A DNA stretch of 14,408 nucleotides from an uncultured Blautia sp. (GCA_934373235.1 CAKROW010000063.1:1-14408), one strand, 5' to 3'; positions 6,025-11,952 are shown, counted from the first letter of the stretch. The notes: generated by a model from the letters alone, not told the origin. Program-made: numbers and translations.

Positions 6025-6309
6025 ATGAATGAATATTTTCCGACAGTAGTACAGGTGATACCACTGGATAATTTTCATGTACAGGTATTTTTTGATGATG
6101 GTAAGATTGTAGACTATGATGCCACAGAAGATTTGAAAGCGGAAATATTTAAGCCACTAAGAGAGATTAATGCTTTTAAAGAAGCGTGTACCGTTATGAA
6201 TGGTACTCTTGCGTGGGATATTTCTGGTAATAGAGATGAATCTAGTTGTATTGACATTGATCCGTTTACTGTATATGAGTTAGAAGCTATTAATAATTTG
6301 ATTGCTTGA
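6025..6309 (+). CDS. DUF2442 domain protein
   Basis: This 94-residue protein matches DUF2442: an N-terminal beta-rich segment (PTVVQVIPLDNFHVQVFFDD), the conserved G-K-I-V-D-Y-D strand, and a C-terminal LAWDISGNRDESSCIDIDPF corresponding to the family's W...G.D..PD.L motif, here with S-S-C in place of the more usual hydrophobics. It follows the DUF4160 gene with the RBS AAGGGGG in between. The pair is likely one operon, ended by the terminator at 6343-6376. By association it would be the partner (possibly antitoxin) of the DUF4160 protein; this is inference. Confidence 0.88.
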   Translation: MNEYFPTVVQVIPLDNFHVQVFFDDGKIVDYDATEDLKAEIFKPLREINAFKEACTVMNGTLAWDISGNRDESSCIDIDPFTVYELEAINNLIA

Positions 6310-6342
6310 GTAGTCTATTCACAATTAAAGATGAACAGCATG

Positions 6343-6376
6343 AAAGCCTCTCAGGGAGTTAATCTGGGAGGCTTTT
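6343..6376. terminator. shared bidirectional terminator
   Basis: A 12-bp stem (AAAGCCTCTCAG / CTGGGAGGCTTT, one G-U pair) with a 9-nt loop is followed by TTGTT on the plus strand, ending the DUF4160-DUF2442 operon. The stop codon of the convergent minus-strand gene (6359-6361) lies inside the loop, so the same hairpin probably ends that transcript too. Confidence 0.8.
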
Positions 6377-6988
6377 GTTAAAGTTATCTACAAAAGAATA
6401 AAATCTATTTAACTTATCTATTACTTCTAAAGGCATTTTTCCTGATATATGAAAAGTAACGCCAGAAGATAAAGGTCTAATTTTACCCAATAATATATAT
6501 CCATCAGTTAATTGATCATCAATAGATATTTTAGGAAAAGGCATAGTTAATCCTCTTGATACAGAAGAGACAGATGCCAATGTATAAATATAATTACCTG
6601 CATTATCTATGAGATTGGTAAAAGTCATTTGGGGATTTTCTTCTTTTTTTACTATGACATAACAGTGCTTTTGAATTTTATCCTTAGTTTGCTTTGTAGA
6701 AACTGAAACATCTGAATAATTAAAGCTATCAATTGTAAGAATAGTTCCAACCTCAAGATCATGGGAGTTTCCAGTATTTAATTTTATGTCTGGGATATGT
6801 TGGACTACATCTTCTATTTTACAGTGATATTCATTGCATATTTTATCAACAGTAGTCAGTGTGATTGGCTCGTTTTTACCCATCTTAGCTAGTGTGGCAT
6901 TTGATATACCTATTGACTTGGCAAATTCCATTTTATTAATTGCCATTTCTTTTAACATTTTCCATAAAGGATCGTATGAAAGAGCCAT
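6359..6988 (-). CDS. HTH protein fused to a MazF/PemK-like domain
   Basis: The 209-residue product has two parts. Residues 5-66 form a Cro/C1-type HTH (MEFAKSIGISNATLAKMGKN, then TVDKICNEYHCKIEDVV). Residues 79-202 follow the MazF/PemK toxin-fold order: EVGTILTIDSF (first strand), HCYVIV, YTLASVSSVSRG in place of the usual P-I-T-S strand, then DGYILLGKIRPLSS and GKMPLEVIDKLNRFYSFV, which match the C-terminal strand and helix of MazF well. The Arg-Pro of the MazF G-x-R-P motif is K107-H108 here and the catalytic Thr is not evident, so nuclease activity is doubtful. GGAGGTG upstream supports the start; TTTACT-17-TATTAT (7022-7050, minus) may be its promoter. Most likely a regulator or a self-contained toxin-antitoxin derivative. 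The HTH is clear; the MazF-like assignment rests on pattern. Confidence 0.7.
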   Translation of the reverse strand: MALSYDPLWKMLKEMAINKMEFAKSIGISNATLAKMGKNEPITLTTVDKICNEYHCKIEDVVQHIPDIKLNTGNSHDLEVGTILTIDSFNYSDVSVSTKQTKDKIQKHCYVIVKKEENPQMTFTNLIDNAGNYIYTLASVSSVSRGLTMPFPKISIDDQLTDGYILLGKIRPLSSGVTFHISGKMPLEVIDKLNRFYSFVDNFNKSLPD

Positions 6989-7021
6989 AAGGTTTCACCT
7001 CCATCTTTGTGCCTTATATAC

Positions 7022-7050
7022 ATAATATCACTGATTTGCGTAAAAGTAAA
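7022..7050 (-). promoter_or_regulatory. candidate promoter of the HTH-MazF-like gene
   Basis: On the minus strand TTTACT (7050-7045), a 17-bp spacer and TATTAT (7027-7022) lie 34 bases before the start codon. The match is moderate. Confidence 0.4.
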
Positions 7051-7079
7051 ACTAAATTTAAAAAAACAGAATAAATAGG

Positions 7080-7108
7080 TTGACATGATAGAATATATGA
7101 GTTACAAT
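7080..7108 (+). promoter_or_regulatory. strong sigma-A promoter, TTGACA-17-TACAAT
   Basis: Perfect -35, 17-bp spacer and a near-perfect -10. Transcription would start near 7115. AAAACAGAA copies lie just upstream (7063) and 20 bp apart downstream (7117, 7137), in positions expected of operators. No gene with a ribosome binding site follows closely. Confidence 0.7.
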
Positions 7109-7189
7109 ATGCTCATAAAAACAGAACAAGATATATAAAAACAGAAATAAAGGAGCGTGATAAACTTAAAAAATTTGTAACATTACAGG

Positions 7190-7218
7190 TTGACACAAAC
7201 AAATGTTCGATATATAAT
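7190..7218 (+). promoter_or_regulatory. consensus sigma-A promoter, TTGACA-17-TATAAT
   Basis: Both hexamers are perfect and the spacer is 17 bp (7196-7212), the strongest promoter in the window. The expected start site is about 7225, which is the A of an ATG (see the entry for 7225-7320). Confidence 0.8.
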
Positions 7219-7224
7219 GATGCT

Positions 7225-7320
7225 ATGGGTAATAAAAAAGGAAAGCAACAGCATCTCCTACAACGCTGGAACTTCCCTTTAGTTTGGAAAGAGCTTCCTA
7301 CAGCTCAATCCGATATGTAA
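7225..7320 (+). CDS. possible leaderless 31-aa ORF, or start of a small RNA
   Basis: The ATG at 7225 lies seven bases after a perfect -10 box, where transcription normally begins, so an mRNA from this promoter would be leaderless. The frame encodes a basic 31-residue peptide starting MGNKKGKQQHLLQRWNFP and ending QSDM. There is no Shine-Dalgarno. The transcript also contains several GGAA/TTCC complementary segments (7253-7297) and runs into the inverted-repeat block at 7320-7416, so an untranslated regulatory RNA of roughly 100-190 bases is an equally good reading. Confidence 0.3.
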   Translation: MGNKKGKQQHLLQRWNFPLVWKELPTAQSDM

Positions 7321-7416
7321 TTTGTACAGACGACACAAATGAAGTCTATACTTTTCCTTAGACAAAACAAAGTATATCATTAATTTCATTTTTGTGCAAG
7401 TCTGCACAGTTTATTT
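7320..7416. repeat. nested inverted repeats, candidate centromere, origin or terminator structure
   Basis: TATACTTT (7347-7354) and AAAGTATA (7369-7376) form an 8-bp stem. Outside it CACAAATGAA (7334-7343) faces a near-complement around 7385-7398, and TGTACAGAC (7324-7332) faces GTCTGCACA (7402-7410) with one mismatch. Smaller alternatives are ATTTGT-N9-ACAAAT (7320-7340) and TGTGCA-AGTC-TGCACA around 7394-7410. Together they can fold into one long interrupted stem of about 95 bases. Confidence 0.5.
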
Positions 7417-7543
7417 CCCAAATAAAAATTTAAGAGCAAGGAGAATATGACAGGTAAGCTATGTGCATTTGTACATTCGCAGATCGGTTTATTTCTTATA
7501 CCTAAAATGAACCATGACAACTGAATAACAGGAGGATCACTGT

Positions 7544-7678
7544 ATGATTAAAGCTGAGAAGATCATTGTTGGAGAACAGGATTACTATACCATTCATGGA
7601 AATGGTATTGATTTTTAGATTCTTGAGTTAGGCCAAGGGAGAAAGTGTATCTATAGGTATGAAAAGGTAACGATTTGA
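7544..7678 (+). pseudogene. 24-aa ORF, or small gene interrupted by an amber codon
   Basis: A very good AGGAGGA (7530-7536) precedes the ATG at 7544. The frame reads MIKAEKIIVGEQDYYTIHGN then GIDF, meets TAG at 7616-7618, and continues in frame ILELGQGRKCIYRYEKVTI to TGA at 7676-7678. The strong RBS suggests a real gene. The in-frame continuation suggests a 44-codon gene truncated by a nonsense change, but a 24-residue peptide is equally possible. The end overlaps the -35 box proposed for tubRZ. Confidence 0.35.
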
Positions 7679-7704
7679 AAGTATGATTTCATTTTAATTA
7701 TATA
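7675..7704 (+). promoter_or_regulatory. probable tubRZ promoter
   Basis: TTGAAA (7675-7680), an 18-bp spacer and TATATA (7699-7704) lie about 75 bases upstream of the tubR-like start, with no other gene between. The match is moderate. Confidence 0.45.
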
Positions 7705-7780
7705 GATGGGATCAAAAATTTTTACCTTAATGGTACGAGATTATCAATGAAGAACAAAGATTCGTGGAGGTGGAAAATAG

Positions 7781-8062
7781 TTGAGTCAGGATTTAAACAG
7801 AATTGAATATGTGATTATAAATATTATGCTGAAAAACTATGCTACAGATCATATGCACTCTATGTCATGTGAGGAAATCCGTGATATAGAAGGTAGAAGC
7901 AAAATCAGTACTATTTATAAGCACATCAGAAAATTGGAAGACATTGGACTTGTAGCTAAAGGAGCAAAGATTGAGAGAGCCAATGGTTACATATTAACAG
8001 ACAAAGCAATCGGCATGATACCTAAATCAGATAATACAAAGGAGGACTTAAGAAATGATTAA
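7781..8062 (+). CDS. tubR: TubR-like winged-helix partition DNA-binding protein
   Basis: The 93-residue product looks like a single winged-helix domain. It has an N-terminal dimerisation-type helix (LNRIEYVIINIMLKNYA), a helix-turn-helix with recognition helix about 41-52 (KISTIYKHIRKL), and a wing (LVAKGAKIERANGYILT, 57-73). In type III partition TubR binds the centromere tubC and links the DNA to TubZ filaments. The assignment rests on its size, fold and position: it directly precedes, and overlaps by eight bases, a TubZ-like gene, the known tubRZ order. The start is TTG at 7781, preceded by GGAGGTGG (7766-7773); there is no earlier ATG. On sequence alone it could be any MarR/PadR-like regulator. 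TubR normally represses its own operon by binding upstream. Confidence 0.72.
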   Translation: MSQDLNRIEYVIINIMLKNYATDHMHSMSCEEIRDIEGRSKISTIYKHIRKLEDIGLVAKGAKIERANGYILTDKAIGMIPKSDNTKEDLRND

Positions 8063-9101
8063 GAGTAAATCAGGTTTTGTAGGAATTGGAGGATATGCAG
8101 GTAATCAGTTGCTCCCTTTTTATAAGAAGAAATGCCCATGCTTGTTTATTAACTCAGCACATCAGGATCTGGATAGCTTAAAGGAAGTAGATGAGTCAGA
8201 TAAATATCATATTCCTGGTGGAGAAGGATGTAATAAGAACAGAAGAAAATCGAAAGAACTCTTTCGTAAGGATATTGATAACATTGTCAATGCAATTAAG
8301 GAAAAACTTCCAGGAGTTGAATATCTATTCATTGCGGCTGCTTTAGGTGGTGGAACTGGTGCTGGTGGAGTGGCTGCATTGAAAAGAATTATAATGGAAG
8401 AACTCGATTTGAAGGCTTGCAGTATCATTACGGTTTTACCAGATACAAAAACAGAATCTATTCAAGCTTTGATTAACAGTTATGAGACTTTAGCGGAAAT
8501 AGAGAATACATTGGATGAACCAGGAGCTGTGTTTATTCTGGATAACAGTAAAAATAATAATAAAATGCGGATCAACGAAATGTTTTTCTGGTACTTGTAT
8601 GCATTATTAACCAGTGATTACAATTCAACTCTGGGGAATGTAGATGATGCTGAGATTGGACAATTGCTTTCAACTCCCGGAGTTTCTATTATAAGTAAAC
8701 TTGGAAAAGATAAATCAGATATGCAGAATTTACTGAGTACTTTCCATAATAACATCTATGCACCCTTGGAACAAGACAAGGTGATTAAATATATCGGTTT
8801 GATTAATTCTGGAATGGGAAAAGGAATCCGCATTGAAGATATTTACGAAGAAGTTGGAACACCTCTTGATGCTTATGTTGGATATGAAGCAGATTCAACC
8901 ATTTGTGTATTATCTGGATTGTCATTGCCCTATACAAAGATGGACGAGATCAAAGAGAAGATTGAAGCAAGCAAGGATACTATTAAGCGAAATATCACTG
9001 CACAGAATAATAGCAGACTGTCTCATAATTTGGGATTTTTCGATGAAGTTCCAGAAAAACCAAAAGAGAAAAAGAAAAGTAATAGAGATATGCTGTTTTA
9101 A
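8055..9101 (+). CDS. tubZ: TubZ-like tubulin/FtsZ-family GTPase
   Basis: The 348-residue protein carries the full set of tubulin/FtsZ nucleotide motifs. T1 loop is GIGGYAGNQ (10-18), the tubulin signature GGGTGAGG is at 98-105, and a T7 synergy loop of N-x-D-x-x-E type (NVDDAE, 195-200) is intact, so GTP hydrolysis in a filament is expected. The rest diverges strongly from cell-division FtsZ: insertions after T1, no conserved FtsZ C-terminal peptide, and instead a lysine-rich tail (EKPKEKKKSNRDMLF) as in TubZ, where the basic tail contacts TubR. TubZ filaments treadmill and move TubR-bound plasmid or phage DNA. AAAGGAGG (8038-8045) supports the ATG at 8055 and the eight-base overlap with tubR implies coupling. 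Best read as a type III partition motor of a low-copy episome. Confidence 0.88.
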   Translation: MIKSKSGFVGIGGYAGNQLLPFYKKKCPCLFINSAHQDLDSLKEVDESDKYHIPGGEGCNKNRRKSKELFRKDIDNIVNAIKEKLPGVEYLFIAAALGGGTGAGGVAALKRIIMEELDLKACSIITVLPDTKTESIQALINSYETLAEIENTLDEPGAVFILDNSKNNNKMRINEMFFWYLYALLTSDYNSTLGNVDDAEIGQLLSTPGVSIISKLGKDKSDMQNLLSTFHNNIYAPLEQDKVIKYIGLINSGMGKGIRIEDIYEEVGTPLDAYVGYEADSTICVLSGLSLPYTKMDEIKEKIEASKDTIKRNITAQNNSRLSHNLGFFDEVPEKPKEKKKSNRDMLF

Positions 9102-9186
9102 TTCAATGACCATTAGTAAGAGTTTGGCATAGCTCATAAGAAATAAAAGATATTTAGAAAATAATTTATACGGAGGACATAAGAAC

Positions 9187-9486
9187 ATGATGAACAATAA
9201 TTCAGTAACAGTAGAGCAGTTTATGGAATGGGTTGGAACATCAAAGGTAACAATTTCCATTAATTCATATGAAGTATGCGAGAAGATAATGGGAGTAGAG
9301 ATTCCTTTTGCAGAAGTCCACTATGACAAAGGCAAGAAAGAACTTACTTTCTTATCTAAGGACAAGGCATCACTTACGATCAAAACAGACAATATTGAGG
9401 AAATTGATAAGCTCAGTGAGAGAGATACCTGTTATTCAATCCGCAAGAAAGTATACAATATTAATTTTTTAGTAATCAAACACTAA
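9187..9486 (+). CDS. hypothetical protein, 99 aa
   Basis: The product is small and soluble with predicted alternating beta strands (VTISINSYEVCEKI; FAEVHYDKGKKELTFLSK; ASLTIKTDNIEEI) and no membrane segment. GGAGG (9172-9176) precedes the start; the adjacent ATG at 9190 is equally possible. It follows tubZ by 85 bases with no clear terminator between, so it may be co-transcribed. I do not recognise a family. Confidence 0.75.
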   Translation: MMNNNSVTVEQFMEWVGTSKVTISINSYEVCEKIMGVEIPFAEVHYDKGKKELTFLSKDKASLTIKTDNIEEIDKLSERDTCYSIRKKVYNINFLVIKH

Positions 9487-9506
9487 AAACAGGGAGGGCA
9501 TAGAAC

Positions 9507-10220
9507 ATGAACAGGTCAGAAAGAAGAAAAGCAGCGAAAGAACAGAGAAACAATAACATAGGAAGAAACACTAACAGTAAGCACAATTTTGTTGACATGA
9601 GACAGTGTGATATTCGTGATATCCCATTGGATAGCATAAAACAAGATGAGAACCTGAAAAATGTTACTACACTTCCAAAAGAAGTCATGGAATTATTCGA
9701 TGAAGTTTATAACAAATGGATGGGAAGTACATTAGTCAAAAATCTATATTCCAAAGTGATTATCACATTGGGGATGGAATATCTGGACACATTGACATCC
9801 CTAAAATTTGATCTGATTCCGATGGAAGATAGAATTCATGTCAGAAATACAGTGTACCACATGGCAAATACTTGTAATTTCTTCATGGGAGCTATCGCAG
9901 ATGGTATTAATAAATCATTACAGGATTACATTGATGATTGTCATAAGGCAAATAGCAATGTAGTTGAGTTTCCTTCTGTAATTGATACAGGGCTTGAATT
10001 TCAGACATTACCTAAAACAGAACAGATTGATGATATGTATGCGGATTTCCTTGTAAAACATGCCAATGAACTTGATCCATATCTGATACTGATAAAGCCA
10101 TCTGAAATAAGAGGTGATGAAGAGTATGTTTGCAAAGTCCTCAGAATGATTGTGAATCAGTCAATCAAACTGGATAAAGAGATTGAGATTCCATCACGTA
10201 AATATGTAGTGGAACTTTAA
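9507..10220 (+). CDS. hypothetical protein, 237 aa
   Basis: This protein begins with a very basic segment (MNRSERRKAAKEQRNNN), which could contact nucleic acid or act as a tail. A mostly helical body follows (LPKEVMELFDEVYNKW, then LYSKVIITLGMEYLDTL, and HMANTCNFFMGAIADGINKS). There is no enzyme motif I can identify. GGGAGGG (9492-9498) gives the start. It lies 20 bases after the preceding gene in the same direction, so one operon with tubRZ is likely. Confidence 0.75.
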   Translation: MNRSERRKAAKEQRNNNIGRNTNSKHNFVDMRQCDIRDIPLDSIKQDENLKNVTTLPKEVMELFDEVYNKWMGSTLVKNLYSKVIITLGMEYLDTLTSLKFDLIPMEDRIHVRNTVYHMANTCNFFMGAIADGINKSLQDYIDDCHKANSNVVEFPSVIDTGLEFQTLPKTEQIDDMYADFLVKHANELDPYLILIKPSEIRGDEEYVCKVLRMIVNQSIKLDKEIEIPSRKYVVEL

Positions 10221-10240
10221 GACACACAGAGAAATATACA

Positions 10241-10270
10241 TCAGTGGATGGAGTTGCATCTGTCCACTGA
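10241..10270 (+). promoter_or_regulatory. hairpin next to the ribosome binding site of the next gene
   Basis: TCAGTGGA (10241-10248) and TCCACTGA (10263-10270) form a perfect 8-bp stem ending three bases before AAAGGAG. No U-run follows, so it is unlikely to terminate. A role in translation control or RNA processing is possible. Confidence 0.4.
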
Positions 10271-10291
10271 GAGAAAGGAGAACTATGTATT

Positions 10292-10936
10292 ATGAATGAT
10301 AATAAAATGATTACTCAGTCAAGAATTATTGAAGAGTATGGATGGACGAAAAGTTTAATCAGTAAATTTCTTCCAGATCCAGTATTGAAAGCGAATCCTC
10401 ATTATAGAAAGGCTGCTCCTATGAGATTGTGGGATGAAGATACCGTTAAGCAGGTAATGACAACATCAGAATTTCAAGATGCTATGGAGAAATCTAATAA
10501 GCGTAAGAAATCAGCAAGTAAAGCAGTCGAAACCAAATATAGCAATATGAATCATAGTGTTCAGTTGTTTATAAATTCAATTACTATAAAAGTTTTATCG
10601 GATGAAGAATTAAAGACTAAAGCATTAAAAGCAAAACAAGAGTGGTATCAATGTCATCCATGTTCTTTAAATGGTGATTGGATTGATGAACCATATATAA
10701 AAAATGCTTATACAGCCGATGAAGAAACTATCAATCGTTGGATTGTAAACTATATCAGACATAATTTGGTTAGCTATGACAGTTTTCTTGGTAGTATTGA
10801 TGGAAAAGTAGGATCAGTAGAATTTTATCCAGAAGTTAAAATTGCGGTACTTGAAAAAATTGCTAATACATATCCGAAATATAAGGATGAATGTGAGAGA
10901 CAGATATTTTTTGTTGATTTCAATGCGGATAGATAA
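10292..10936 (+). CDS. protein with MerR/excisionase-like N-terminus, 214 aa
   Basis: The N-terminal 60 residues look like a MerR- or excisionase-type winged helix: ITQSRIIEEYGWTKSLISKF, then LPDPVLKANPHYRK and APMRLWDEDTVKQV, i.e. helix-turn-helix, Pro-rich wing, and the typical closing (L/Y)W-x-x-D-x-V. A basic segment (KSNKRKKSASK) and a C-terminal region with no known domain follow (contains QCHPCSLNGDW and INRWIVNYIRHNL). The ATG at 10292 follows AAAGGAG (10274-10280). A five-codon frame from the ATG at 10285 (MYYE, stop) overlaps it. Position downstream of tubRZ invites comparison with the MerR-like regulator TubY of phage c-st, but that is speculation. Confidence 0.72.
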   Translation: MNDNKMITQSRIIEEYGWTKSLISKFLPDPVLKANPHYRKAAPMRLWDEDTVKQVMTTSEFQDAMEKSNKRKKSASKAVETKYSNMNHSVQLFINSITIKVLSDEELKTKALKAKQEWYQCHPCSLNGDWIDEPYIKNAYTADEETINRWIVNYIRHNLVSYDSFLGSIDGKVGSVEFYPEVKIAVLEKIANTYPKYKDECERQIFFVDFNADR

Positions 10937-10952
10937 AAGGAGAACTATTCAT

Positions 10953-11273
10953 ATGAATGAAAAATTTCGGGCAATTGGATTAGATACGCAAGATAAAATT
11001 GCAGAGTTAATTGATTATATTGATGACTTGGAAGATACCGAAGAAATTAAAAGTGATGTTTATGGATTCTTTGAGGAAGAGTCATCCTACAATGAGAATC
11101 ATATACCTGCTTATGTTGTAATGACAAAATATAAAGGCAAATATATCGTTTGGGTTAGAGATCAATGCTGCGATTTTGCTATAAGTTATCAACCATATAA
11201 TTTGTGCGATATATTTTCAACCTATGATGAAGCTAACGAATATTATAAAGTCATTGGCACATTCTGGAATTAA
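10953..11273 (+). CDS. hypothetical acidic protein, 106 aa
   Basis: The product is acidic in its first half (IAELIDYIDDLEDTEEIKSD) and has a predicted beta-rich second half (AYVVMTKYKGKYIVWVRDQ). It ends with FSTYDEANEYYKVIGTFWN. AAAAGGAG (10935-10942) lies ten bases upstream of the ATG and overlaps the previous stop codon, so the two are coupled. No family recognised. Confidence 0.7.
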   Translation: MNEKFRAIGLDTQDKIAELIDYIDDLEDTEEIKSDVYGFFEEESSYNENHIPAYVVMTKYKGKYIVWVRDQCCDFAISYQPYNLCDIFSTYDEANEYYKVIGTFWN

Positions 11274-11556
11274 GCCTTTAAATGAACAAGTAGAAGAGTG
11301 TAAGAGCCAACTCATAGATGAAGTTGATCTTAGAGTGTCAACAATGGTGCCGAATGTTCTTAATATTAAGGTGTGGTATAAAAACTGCTTAATCATTGAA
11401 CATCTGACAGAGTTTGATGTTCAGTATATCAACCATGTAATAGCTATGTTTAATGATTTTTGCGAAGAAAGAAACATAAACGTTTGCAAGATATATAAAA
11501 GCAGAAACGATCTTAATAATCAAAGAGAATATGTTGTTGAATGTCAAAAGAAGTAA
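11224..11556 (+). CDS. hypothetical protein, up to 110 aa, start uncertain
   Basis: The frame encodes a soluble mixed alpha/beta protein with believable composition from about residue 14 on (GIKPLNEQVEECKSQLIDEV, then LNIKVWYKNCLIIEHLTEFD). The only ATGs near its start (11224, 11227) lie inside the preceding gene, giving a 50-base overlap, and no Shine-Dalgarno is seen. Options are coupled reinitiation at 11224, a non-ATG start nearer 11270, or a frameshift that once joined it to the preceding gene. It ends the plus-strand series that begins with tubRZ. Confidence 0.55.
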   Translation: MMKLTNIIKSLAHSGIKPLNEQVEECKSQLIDEVDLRVSTMVPNVLNIKVWYKNCLIIEHLTEFDVQYINHVIAMFNDFCEERNINVCKIYKSRNDLNNQREYVVECQKK

Positions 11557-11568
11557 GATTATCAAAAT

Positions 11569-11794
11569 GGCGTAAAAATGGTGTACAGAAGAAAAATAAT
11601 GGCGTATAATAGTCCTCAAAATACCAAAATATCAACATTTTTGGGATGAAACACACTATGAATTGTTATACTTATTACGTATACCAGTCAACACCCTTCG
11701 ACCTGTACGGTACACCGGATTTTTCAAATCTGTAAACACCCGGATCCAGCATGGTTGAGCCGTTTTTGGGGCTTTGGGCGTAAAAATGGAGTAC
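11569..11794. mobile_element. possible remnant of an insertion sequence
   Basis: GGCGTAAAAATGGTGTAC (11569-11586) and GGCGTAAAAATGGAGTAC (11777-11794) are direct repeats differing at one base, with a partial third copy GGCGTATAAT (11601-11610). Multiple short terminal repeats of about 18 bp are typical of IS21-family ends, but no istA/istB reading frame remains. The assignment is tentative. Confidence 0.3.
11686..11771. repeat. direct repeat R, copy A
   Basis: This 86-bp sequence recurs at 13199-13286 in the same orientation at roughly 90 percent identity. It starts AGTCAACACCCTTCGACCTG and ends TTTTTGGGG. It includes a small 7-bp hairpin (CGGATTT-TTC-AAATCTG with one G-T). The two copies flank the tandem Uma2 genes. 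Confidence 0.85.
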
Positions 11795-11856
11795 GAACAT
11801 TAAGGATATGGACGATAAGATCATCCTATAAGTAAATATGAAATGAGTATTAGCAT

Positions 11857-11899
11857 AAGCTCATAAATCGTAGAAATAAAAGCTATGATTTATGGGCTT
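11857..11899 (+). terminator. 17-bp-stem hairpin
   Basis: The left arm (11857-11873) and right arm (11883-11899) pair over 17 bp with two G-U pairs that exist only in the plus-strand RNA; the loop is 9 nt. TACTT follows, a poor U-run. It may terminate or stabilise a plus-strand transcript from the upstream operon. Confidence 0.5.
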
Positions 11900-11952
11900 T
11901 ACTTAAAACGCAAAATAGAGTCTTTCAAGGCATGATTACAACAATAACAAGC

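Larger units (their letters stand above)
6989..7780. other. control region upstream of tubRZ (about 790 bases)
   Basis: This divergent intergenic region carries two strong plus-strand promoters, three copies of AAAACAGAA (7063-7071, 7117-7125, 7137-7145), and a possible leaderless small ORF or RNA. It also holds a nested inverted-repeat block (7320-7416), one short interrupted ORF (7544-7678) and a probable tubRZ promoter. A centromere (tubC) would be expected here; no clean array of iterons is visible to me. Confidence 0.5.

Noticed and set aside
8055..9101. Calling the tubulin-family GTPase cell-division FtsZ
   Set aside because: It lacks the usual FtsZ sequence between the nucleotide motifs and the C-terminal FtsA/ZipA-binding peptide, has a basic tail, and sits behind a small wHTH gene in a mobile-element context.
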